Positions 9,011-14,728 of a DNA stretch of 14,728 nt are shown here, piece by piece. How positions within the stretch are numbered: the first letter of the stretch is position 1; the number at the start of each line of letters is the position of its first letter. The notes under the pieces are model-generated. The model saw only the letters and a list, made by a program, of their open reading frames with translations, had not been told where the DNA came from and did no database searches. The position numbers and the translations under genes are program-made. Origin of the DNA: M3007 sp046316495 (GTDB taxonomy: Bacteria > Bacteroidota > Bacteroidia > Chitinophagales > Saprospiraceae); assembly GCA_046316495.1 (NCBI GenBank), contig JBKDAM010000170.1:1-14728 (forward strand), read 5' to 3'.

Positions 9011-9123
9011 AGCATTAATATTATCAAAATACTAAGCTGTTTATCCAGCACCCTCCGTTGATAAGTAGCCGATCGCTCACGGTACGTTTTTTCTGAAAAT
9101 TGGCTACACAATTGCCTTATTGT

Positions 9124-9753
9124 ATGAATCCAAAAGTCGATCAGTACCTCCTTGATGGATGTATGCGTTGTAAGTTGGGCGGCACCCCCGCTTGCAAAGT
9201 CCATAACTGGCGAACCGAGCTCGAAGCACTACGACAACTGGTTCTGGAATGTGGGCTGGAAGAGGAGGTGAAGTGGGGGGTGCCCTGCTATACCTTCGAT
9301 AATAAAAACATTGTACTCATTAGTGCCCTGAAAGAGTACTGCTGCCTTAGCTTTATGAAGGGAGCACTTATGGAGGACACCCATCAACTACTAATTAAAC
9401 CAGGAGAAAACTCTCAAGCTACTCGCTACATCAAATTTCTAAGTGTCCAACAAATTTTGGACAACCACGAGGTGCTGAAAGCATACATACATCAAGCACT
9501 AAGCATCGAAAAAGCGGGCCAGAAAATTGCTTTTAAAAAAAATCCAGAACCGCTTCCAATCGAATTAATTGAAAAATTCGCCGAAGACCCAGAGCTGGAA
9601 AAAGCGTTCCTGGCATTAACTCCCGGCCGACAAAGAGGATATATCATCTATTTCTCCCAACCTAAGCAATCCAACTCACGATGCAGCCGGATTGATAAAT
9701 GCAGGCCAAAAATTCTCAATGGGGAAGGGCTACATGATAAATACAGTTGCTAA
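9124..9753 (+). CDS. DUF1801 / YdeI (OmdA-like) family cytoplasmic protein
   Basis: 209 residues, no signal peptide or membrane segment, so probably cytoplasmic. Residues about 30-135 fit the DUF1801 fold seen in YdeI and YdhG proteins: EEEVKWGVPCYTFDNKNIV at 47-64, a SFMKGALM strand at 77-83 and PGENSQATRYIKF at 93-105. Residues about 144-198 fit the YdeI/OmpD-associated tail (LTPGRQRGYIIYFSQPKQS, then SRIDKCRPKIL). The family is poorly characterised; some members are linked to iron handling, and no reaction can be assigned here. The ATG at 9124 was chosen because MNPKVDxYL is the usual family beginning; an in-frame TTG at 9100 would add only eight unconserved residues. Unusual: a Cys cluster C13-x2-C16-x7-C24-x2-H27 that resembles a metal site. 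The gene stands alone, converging on the protease gene. Confidence 0.88.
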   Translation: MNPKVDQYLLDGCMRCKLGGTPACKVHNWRTELEALRQLVLECGLEEEVKWGVPCYTFDNKNIVLISALKEYCCLSFMKGALMEDTHQLLIKPGENSQATRYIKFLSVQQILDNHEVLKAYIHQALSIEKAGQKIAFKKNPEPLPIELIEKFAEDPELEKAFLALTPGRQRGYIIYFSQPKQSNSRCSRIDKCRPKILNGEGLHDKYSC

Positions 9754-9820
9754 TTAAACTCCCTAACCTATGGCAGGCATTCTAATATGACCGCACCTCC
9801 TGCCACCGTACACAAATAAA

Positions 9821-9858
9821 ATGGGGGCTTTTTGAACAAATGCTCAAAAAGCCCCCAT
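9821..9858 (-). terminator. Hairpin terminator between convergent DUF1801 and protease genes
   Basis: A perfect 15-bp inverted repeat: ATGGGGGCTTTTTGA (9821-9835) pairs with TCAAAAAGCCCCCAT (9844-9858), with an 8-base loop. On the minus strand the stem is followed by a T-rich run (TTTATTTG), so it best serves the protease gene, whose stop is about 30 bases away. On the plus strand there is no T-tract, so termination of the DUF1801 transcript here is less certain. Confidence 0.85.
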
Positions 9859-9888
9859 GCAGACTAGTAGTACCAATACAATTACTAA

Positions 9889-11988
9889 TTACCTGGCAAT
9901 CACCATCTTCTCAGTTAATACGGTCTTCCCAGCACGAACCTGAACTAAGTACAAACCGTTCGACAGCTCATTTACAGGAATCGTCAATTGGTTCTCTCCA
10001 ACTCCGGATCGCCAAGTATGCTGCTTAATCGTCTTTCCAGATAAGTCCGTAATCCAATAGCTAACTGCGGTCTCTTCCGTAGCATGGAAGCGAATTGAAT
10101 AATAATCTGAAGCTGGATTAGGTCCTACCCAAAGCTCGGAAACGGACTCCATCGGCTCTTCCAGAACAGATCCGTCTACACTGCGCTCAGGAATCTGTCC
10201 TCCAAATTGTTGCTGACATCCAGTAATAACCACATCGTCTATGTAAACCTGGTCATCATCATCCGACGCATCCGCTCGGAAACGAAGTCGAGTAGCCGTC
10301 GAAAAAGGACCAGGAATCACAACAGAAGCGCTCTGCCGAACACCATTTGTAAACTGATTGCCTGCCACAAAGGATGCCTTGGTCACAAATGAATTGTTCC
10401 CACCAGTTGTTGCGACTTGTACCCAAAAATCCTCCCCATTTTCAAAACTTACGGATACGTATGAAAAATCAACCGTGATTTCTTCATAACTCGACCAATT
10501 CTGATTGGTCGTTGTCATAACGGACGAAGTGGTGTTATCCCTCAATTGTATACTAAACGTAGGAGAATTAGCATACGCCGAATTATTAATACGTGCACAA
10601 TCTGTTCCTCCATCTACCCAAATACCCCAGGAGGCGTCAAACCCATTTGAATTGATAGCAGTGTAAGTGCACCCTCCACCACCACCACAAGGCACTAAAC
10701 AGGATGCGTTGTACACTTCATTCCGAATACGGTCGCCCGGCTGAACCCCAAAGCCGTTATTGAAATTAATACCAACACCTGATACCAAATGACAATAGCT
10801 CATCACCGTACCTCCGTTGGTTGGTAATGGCGCAGTACATCCCTCACTGTACCCAGCCGTTGGCCCACAGCCATCCAAGGCGGTATTATTACCGTTCCAA
10901 GCGCATGCATGGGTGTGAGGAGAGCCTAAATTGTGACCAATTTCATGTGTTAATACTTCAATCGTCCAAGAGTAAACCGGAACATTATTGTAAGAACCCG
11001 TAATGCTGCTATAACCTACCCCGTAATAAGCATTGCAAAGCACATCCAAATATGCGACTCCACCAAGGTTATGAATACCTACTAAGTGTGCTAAATCCCC
11101 ATCATATATCCCGTTTTTAGCGTTTCTAAACTGCGTTAAATAGTTGCTGGCAGATGGCCCGGTATAAGGATCATTTACACTCCAGATACTTAAAGTGTTG
11201 AGCACAAGATTGATACTTTCATTCAAGTACAAAACTGAAACTTGGCTCATTACACCGGTCATATAAGAGGTCACATTCGCTACGCTTCCTTTGTTTTGAA
11301 AAACAGTATAATCGGTTTCAATAAACATTTTTACACAATTATCCGGATTGGAAGCACGATTCTCGACTTCTACTTCCAGTTCGCCAATCCGATGCAACTC
11401 GTCGTCTGTATGACAGGTAAATCCACCGGGCATCTCGAGTTTCGCTTCTTTATGCAATAAATGCTTCTTATCCCCTCGCCCAGTAACCATGGCAATGGAG
11501 TACTGTTCTTCTCCTCTTACAATCCAACCAATCACCTCTCCCTCAAATAGACTAAGCGAAACGAGTGATGAGGCATCACCTCGGACCATTCCCCAGAAAT
11601 GTACTCCTTTGTCGACCGTTTCTACCTCCTCCCCAGTCTGAGCTAGTTGAACCTTAAACTGACTGGAAAAATTTTTTGCAGGTACTAAATCCAGCGTTAC
11701 CACCGAATTATCCTCCCAAGGAAGCAAAACGCTCACAGGCTCCGTTGAATTCGAACGAACTTCTGATACCTGCCGAGCATCCCAATCTAACAAGATACCC
11801 CCCGAAGGTAAAGACGTTAATTCAGGGATGGCAGAAATTGGCAAGGCACTTTTATTAAAAAGCGAATACGATGGAACAGTGGCATTTTCATGCGCCTGAA
11901 GCACCATTCGTGCCACTGGCTTCAGTCCATCTTGAGCAGCCAACATATGGGCGGCCAACAACAAGCAATAGGTGAGTAGTTTTTTCAT
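9889..11988 (-). CDS. Secreted reprolysin-like (M12B-type) zinc metalloprotease with T9SS type A sorting domain
   Basis: 699 residues. A signal peptide (MKKLLTYCLLLAAHMLAAQ) ends at about 19. Residues about 20-215 are a propeptide-like region. The catalytic domain (about 218-434) carries the full metzincin motif HEIGHNLGSPH, with zinc ligands H348, H352 and H358, catalytic E349, and the Met-turn VMSYC with M396. A five-glycine linker (435-439) leads to a MAM/jelly-roll-like domain (about 440-595, with ENGEDFWVQV and DDVVITGC). The C-terminus from VGPNPASDYYSI (621) to 699 is a T9SS type A tail ending KTVLTEKMVIAR, so the enzyme should be exported through the outer membrane and anchored or released. 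C192 in FTCHTDD, 26 residues before the catalytic domain, could act as a cysteine switch; this is inference. Substrate unknown. It is divergent from the transporter and unlikely to be co-transcribed with the giant gene. Confidence 0.93.
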   Translation of the reverse strand: MKKLLTYCLLLAAHMLAAQDGLKPVARMVLQAHENATVPSYSLFNKSALPISAIPELTSLPSGGILLDWDARQVSEVRSNSTEPVSVLLPWEDNSVVTLDLVPAKNFSSQFKVQLAQTGEEVETVDKGVHFWGMVRGDASSLVSLSLFEGEVIGWIVRGEEQYSIAMVTGRGDKKHLLHKEAKLEMPGGFTCHTDDELHRIGELEVEVENRASNPDNCVKMFIETDYTVFQNKGSVANVTSYMTGVMSQVSVLYLNESINLVLNTLSIWSVNDPYTGPSASNYLTQFRNAKNGIYDGDLAHLVGIHNLGGVAYLDVLCNAYYGVGYSSITGSYNNVPVYSWTIEVLTHEIGHNLGSPHTHACAWNGNNTALDGCGPTAGYSEGCTAPLPTNGGTVMSYCHLVSGVGINFNNGFGVQPGDRIRNEVYNASCLVPCGGGGGCTYTAINSNGFDASWGIWVDGGTDCARINNSAYANSPTFSIQLRDNTTSSVMTTTNQNWSSYEEITVDFSYVSVSFENGEDFWVQVATTGGNNSFVTKASFVAGNQFTNGVRQSASVVIPGPFSTATRLRFRADASDDDDQVYIDDVVITGCQQQFGGQIPERSVDGSVLEEPMESVSELWVGPNPASDYYSIRFHATEETAVSYWITDLSGKTIKQHTWRSGVGENQLTIPVNELSNGLYLVQVRAGKTVLTEKMVIAR

Positions 11989-12179
11989 AAATACAATTTT
12001 AAAATAGGTTAAGAAGAATGAAATAAAATCAAAAACAAACCTCAGGGATTTATTTTAATATCGCAAATAATATTTTGATGCCCCCCTACTTTCATTTTAA
12101 AATTATACCAAACTTGCAATACCTTAGCGCCCTTCCTTTTATCCTTATAAATTGAAAAATTAACTAATCAGTATTGCTT

Positions 12180-13448
12180 ATGTCCAACATTAACGCTTCC
12201 CGATTATTTATCGCTAGCTGCCTAGCATTGGTTACCACTGCATTTGCCTTCGCTATACGTGCAGGGATCTTGGCAGAGGTTGCCACCCAGTTCGGCCTTA
12301 CCGATACCCAATTAGGCTACATCAACCAAATGGCAATCCTAGGCTTCCCCATTGCAACCATCGTGGGCGGCTGGCTCTACAACGAGTTCGGCCCTAAAAG
12401 AATGGTGTGGCTTGCCTTCGTCACCCACGCCATCGGCATCCTAATGACCATCTTTGCGGGCGATTTTATTACGCTTCTCCTCTCCAATTTCTTCATCGGA
12501 TTTGGTAATGGAACCGTCGAAGCGGCTTGCAACCCACTCGTCTCCAATATGTATAAGAATAACCAGACAACCATGCTCAACCGGTTCCACGTTTGGTTCC
12601 CTGGTGGAATATTCCTAGGTGCACTTATCTCCCAATTCATGGGACCTCAAGGAATGGGCCTTGCATGGCAAGTACAAATTGGGGTCATGCTACTTCCACT
12701 CCTTGCTTACGCCTACCTTTTTTATGGTCAACAGTTTCCAGACCGCGAATCATCTGGACAGGCTAGCCTTGCCGACAACCTCAAAGGTATTTTTACGCCC
12801 CTCTATCTGTTTATGATTCTCTGTATGGTGTTGACTGCCAATACCGAACTTAGTACTCAACAGTGGGTTGAACGGTTGTTAGGAAAAGCGGGCGCAGAGC
12901 CAATGTTAGTTCTAGCTCTTGTTACCGGCCTGATGGCAGTTGGCCGTTTCTACGCCGGCCCAGTAATTCACCGCCTTAATCCAGTGGGCGTTTTATGGGC
13001 CTCCGCTATCGTTGCAACCATCGGTATTTATTTAATGAGCATTGCCACTGGGCCAATGACCTACGTCGCAGCAGTCATGTTTGCAATCGGGGTTTGCTAT
13101 TTTTGGCCTACCATGATCGGATTTACGGCAGAATATATCCCTAAGTCGGGCGCTCTCGGCATGTCCCTTATGGGCGGTGCAGGTATGTTTGCTACCGGAA
13201 TGCTGCAACCAGTGGTTGGTGGATGGCTCGACCAATCAAAGGTCGACAACGCCGGCGAGATGGGATTCGAATACCAAGGCAATGGCTCCCCTGAAAGTAT
13301 TAAATCGTTCTTGGAATCCATCCCAGCAGAAAGCATGAAGCAGCTCGAGTTGATGGCAGGACAAGAGACCCTCGTCAATATGTCTATGTTCCCAGCTATC
13401 TTAGTAGTAGCTTTCGGCGCATTGTGGTTCTGGTCTCGTAAAAAATAA
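12180..13448 (+). CDS. Major facilitator superfamily transporter, sugar-permease (FHS-like) type
   Basis: 422 residues, about twelve hydrophobic membrane segments, inner membrane. The MFS motif A appears between segments 2 and 3 (GGWLYNEFGPKRM, 63-75). The segment-4 region GFGNGTVEAACNPL (107-120) and NRFHVWFPGG (134-143) resemble FucP/GluP-type sugar:proton symporters, so sugar uptake is a reasonable guess, but the substrate cannot be read from sequence. A long extramembrane loop (about 350-400), rich in E, S and Q, precedes the last segment (403-418), followed by a short basic tail. The ATG at 12180 is preferred to an in-frame TTG six bases upstream. It is a single-gene unit, divergent from the protease and ended by a strong hairpin terminator 33 bases after the stop. 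Confidence 0.88.
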   Translation: MSNINASRLFIASCLALVTTAFAFAIRAGILAEVATQFGLTDTQLGYINQMAILGFPIATIVGGWLYNEFGPKRMVWLAFVTHAIGILMTIFAGDFITLLLSNFFIGFGNGTVEAACNPLVSNMYKNNQTTMLNRFHVWFPGGIFLGALISQFMGPQGMGLAWQVQIGVMLLPLLAYAYLFYGQQFPDRESSGQASLADNLKGIFTPLYLFMILCMVLTANTELSTQQWVERLLGKAGAEPMLVLALVTGLMAVGRFYAGPVIHRLNPVGVLWASAIVATIGIYLMSIATGPMTYVAAVMFAIGVCYFWPTMIGFTAEYIPKSGALGMSLMGGAGMFATGMLQPVVGGWLDQSKVDNAGEMGFEYQGNGSPESIKSFLESIPAESMKQLELMAGQETLVNMSMFPAILVVAFGALWFWSRKK

Positions 13449-13480
13449 TTGCTCACTTACCCCTTCTATTAATGCACTAA

Positions 13481-13519
13481 ACGGGCGGATAATTGACTTC
13501 AATTGTCCGCCCGTCTTTT
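13481..13519 (+). terminator. Rho-independent terminator of the MFS gene
   Basis: ACGGGCGGATAATT (13481-13494) pairs with AATTGTCCGCCCGT (13501-13514) with one G-T wobble and a six-base loop, followed directly by CTTTTT. The GC-rich stem plus T-tract is a textbook intrinsic terminator, and it separates the transporter from riboflavin synthase. Confidence 0.92.
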
Positions 13520-13616
13520 TCCACACAAAAGAAAATCCCAAAATTGAATACTCGGCAATCTTAAAACATTCCACCCTTTGGACCTTATGGTGCCTTCAAA
13601 CAATCAGGAACAATTA

Positions 13617-13671
13617 GTTGATCCATAAATCAAATGAACCCAATGGAGATTGGATCGTTTTATCCATCAAC
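13617..13671 (+). other. Candidate structured leader before riboflavin synthase
   Basis: The 210 bases between the upstream terminator and the ribE start contain no gene. Within them, GTTGATCCATAA (13617-13628) and TTATCCATCAAC (13660-13671) are inverted with 10 of 12 matches. They enclose a perfect five-base hairpin, CCAAT-GGAG-ATTGG (13640-13653). This could be a leader stem. It does not show the conserved segments of the FMN riboswitch. A chance arrangement in AT-rich DNA is quite possible. Confidence 0.2.
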
Positions 13672-13726
13672 ATCCTAAATAAGAAACCTAAAAATTACTT
13701 TAACTGCCTCAAGTCAACGTTATATT

Positions 13727-14356
13727 ATGTTTACCGGAATTATAGAAACGATTGGAACCGTCGTACAAATCGAACAAGAACAAACCAATGTGCACTTCTC
13801 TATCCAATCTGCCATTAGCCGAGAATTAAAAATTGACCAAAGCGTAAGCCATGATGGGGTTTGCCTTACGGTAACAGCAATAGAAGAAACGAGCGATGGC
13901 CTACCTATGCACAAAGTAACTGCCATCGCCGAAACGTTAAAAAGAGCCAACCTAGGGCATTGGAGACTAGGATCTCAGGTAAATCTTGAGCGTTGCTTAG
14001 AACTGGGGGGGCGATTAGATGGCCATATGGTACAGGGACACGTGGATACAGTGGCAAAATGTATCGAAGTCACCGACCTTGGCGGCTCCTGGAAATACAC
14101 GTTTGAATACGAGCCAACTCCAGAGCACTTACTCGTTGATAAAGGCTCCGTCTGTCTGAATGGCGTTAGCCTGACCGTGGTTGAGCCCTCCGGCTCCCAA
14201 TTCTCAGTGGCCATTATCCCCTACACTTGGCACCACACCAATTTTAGTAAAATCCAAATCGGAGATCCTGTAAATATAGAATTTGATATTATTGGAAAAT
14301 ATATTTCTAAGTACCTTCTTCACTATGCACAAAATAAATTAGATAGCGTTTCTTAG
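13727..14356 (+). CDS. ribE: Riboflavin synthase (alpha subunit)
   Basis: 209 residues, a normal length for the family. It makes riboflavin by dismutating two 6,7-dimethyl-8-ribityllumazine molecules, the last step of the pathway, in the cytoplasm as a trimer. The two tandem lumazine-binding beta-barrels are clear. The N-terminal barrel has MFTGIIETIG (1-10), the family's invariant start, and SHDGVCLTVT (41-50). The second begins near GHMVQGHVDTV (99-109) and carries KGSVCLNGVSLTVVEP (139-154). The C-terminal IIPYTWHHTNF (164-173) and IEFDIIGKY (184-192) complete the match. The MFTGIIE start fixes the ATG at 13727. It is a lone gene, with no other rib gene beside it. It converges on the OmpA-like gene and shares a hairpin with it. 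No FMN riboswitch is evident upstream. Confidence 0.97.
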   Translation: MFTGIIETIGTVVQIEQEQTNVHFSIQSAISRELKIDQSVSHDGVCLTVTAIEETSDGLPMHKVTAIAETLKRANLGHWRLGSQVNLERCLELGGRLDGHMVQGHVDTVAKCIEVTDLGGSWKYTFEYEPTPEHLLVDKGSVCLNGVSLTVVEPSGSQFSVAIIPYTWHHTNFSKIQIGDPVNIEFDIIGKYISKYLLHYAQNKLDSVS

Positions 14357-14369
14357 AAATCCAAACACA

Positions 14370-14402
14370 GATGCCTGAGAGACCGTAATTCTCTCAGGCA
14401 TC
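14370..14402. terminator. Hairpin terminator between convergent riboflavin synthase and OmpA-like genes
   Basis: A perfect 13-bp inverted repeat: GATGCCTGAGAGA (14370-14382) and TCTCTCAGGCATC (14390-14402), with a seven-base loop. It sits 13 bases after the riboflavin synthase stop and 14 bases beyond the OmpA-like stop. T-tracts are weak on both sides (TGTGTTTGG on the minus strand), so it probably acts in both directions with moderate strength. Confidence 0.8.
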
Positions 14403-14416
14403 CCAAAAACTCGAGC

Positions 14417-14728
14417 TTACCCATTTACACTGAGCACCCGAATTTCTACCCGTTGATTCTTTTTTCGACCTTCTTCTGTAGTATTGGGCGCAATAGGAAG
14501 CGTTTTGCCATAGCCTTTAAACCGAAGTCGCTCTGCTGGAACCCCCTTACTCAAGAGCCACTCATACACCGCTTTTGCTCGATTAGAAGACAAATTATTA
14601 GCATAATTGTCGCTTGCCCTGTTATTGGTATGTCCGGCGACTTCTACTACCAACCGAGGATTACGAACTAAAAATTGATAAACTTCATTCAATGTGCCCA
14701 CACACTCCTGCTTAATACTGTACTGATT
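14417..14728 (-). CDS. OmpA-family outer-membrane protein, C-terminal peptidoglycan-binding domain (N-terminus beyond window)
   Basis: 103 codons plus stop; the frame stays open to the right edge, so only the C-terminal end is seen. A GTG at 14701 is not taken as the start because the upstream codons continue the OmpA domain (YSIKQECVGTLNEVYQFL). The domain matches OmpA C-terminal folds: VVEVAGHTNNRASDN, then LSSNRAKAVYEWLLSKG, ERLRFKGYGKTLPIAPN and GRKKNQRVEIRVL. Members bind peptidoglycan and tether the outer membrane. The usual Asp of the GHTD motif, which contacts diaminopimelate in characterised OmpA domains, is Asn here, while the partner Arg 15 residues later is kept. What lies N-terminal (beta-barrel, TPR or lipoprotein) cannot be told. 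Confidence 0.9.
   Translation of the reverse strand, partial: NQYSIKQECVGTLNEVYQFLVRNPRLVVEVAGHTNNRASDNYANNLSSNRAKAVYEWLLSKGVPAERLRFKGYGKTLPIAPNTTEEGRKKNQRVEIRVLSVNG

Larger units (their letters stand above)
8688..9123. other. Gene-free region between the giant gene and the DUF1801 gene
   Basis: 436 bases lie between two divergent genes with no credible coding frame. A minus-strand frame at 8965-9204 mostly overlaps the DUF1801 gene and resembles no protein. The region holds two good TAnnTTTG elements reading rightward (8780 and 9003) and a small inverted repeat in the giant gene's leader (GTTCCT/AGGAAC, 8729-8745). It also has a simple TAGATTAGGTAGGTTAGATT tract at 8701-8720. No tRNA or known riboswitch is recognised. 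Confidence 0.6.

Noticed and set aside
9065..9107. GTAGCC / GGCTAC inverted repeat before the DUF1801 gene
   Set aside because: Only six bases per arm with 31 between; expected by chance.
9100..9123. TTG start giving an eight-residue longer DUF1801 protein
   Set aside because: The ATG at 9124 gives the family-typical MNPKVDxYL start, and the extra residues look like untranslated leader.
8965..9204. Minus-strand 79-codon frame near the DUF1801 start
   Set aside because: It overlaps the start of a well-supported gene on the other strand and has no recognisable motif or signal.
12174..12179. TTG start two codons upstream for the MFS transporter
   Set aside because: The ATG immediately downstream is a better start, and there is no sequence support for the longer form.
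11989..12179. TAnnTTTG-type promoters for the divergent protease and MFS genes
   Set aside because: Several TTTG-like words occur in this AT-rich gap, but none pairs with a second element at proper spacing, so no site could be chosen.
13520..13726. FMN riboswitch upstream of riboflavin synthase
   Set aside because: The conserved purine-rich segments of the RFN element are not present, and the space after the upstream terminator holds only weak inverted repeats.

Overview
The window most likely comes from a Bacteroidota genome, probably the Saprospiria/Lewinella side of the phylum. This is inferred from a secreted protease with a type IX secretion (T9SS) C-terminal sorting domain, a giant secreted protein built from Ig-like, SdrD-B and GEVED modules, TAnnTTTG-type promoter elements, and a YdeI/DUF1801 protein of the form common in that phylum. 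No rRNA, tRNA, CRISPR array, insertion sequence or phage gene is visible.

Layout. Positions 1-8687 (minus strand) are one uninterrupted reading frame of at least 2,895 codons that runs off the left edge. In order, the protein has a signal peptide, eight propeller-like repeats, an Ig-like linker, about eleven Ig/PKD-like repeats of roughly 83 residues, a carboxypeptidase-regulatory-like segment, and alternating SdrD-B and GEVED modules. A gene-free stretch follows (8688-9123). Next is a DUF1801/YdeI-family cytoplasmic protein (plus), converging on a reprolysin-like T9SS metalloprotease (minus), with a 15-bp hairpin terminator between them. Divergent from the protease is a major facilitator transporter (plus) with its own strong terminator. 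Then comes riboflavin synthase (plus), converging on the C-terminal part of an OmpA-family protein (minus) that leaves the window on the right, again with a shared hairpin between them.

How the genes relate. The giant protein, the protease and the OmpA-like protein all belong to the cell envelope or outside. The giant protein looks like a calcium-stabilised adhesin or matrix protein, and the protease could act on extracellular protein. The transporter, riboflavin synthase and DUF1801 protein look like independent single-gene units, each with its own spacing and terminator. I see no multi-gene operon.

Most notable. The giant gene changes base composition and codon choice abruptly near position 1190, exactly where a GEVED module meets an SdrD-B module. 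Sampled 60-base blocks are about 35-43% GC upstream and 55-63% GC downstream, and no TTA leucine codon is seen in the last ~390 visible codons. This suggests that the C-terminal cassette was acquired by recombination or duplication from another gene. I found no convincing evidence of a defence, mobile or otherwise wholly new system.
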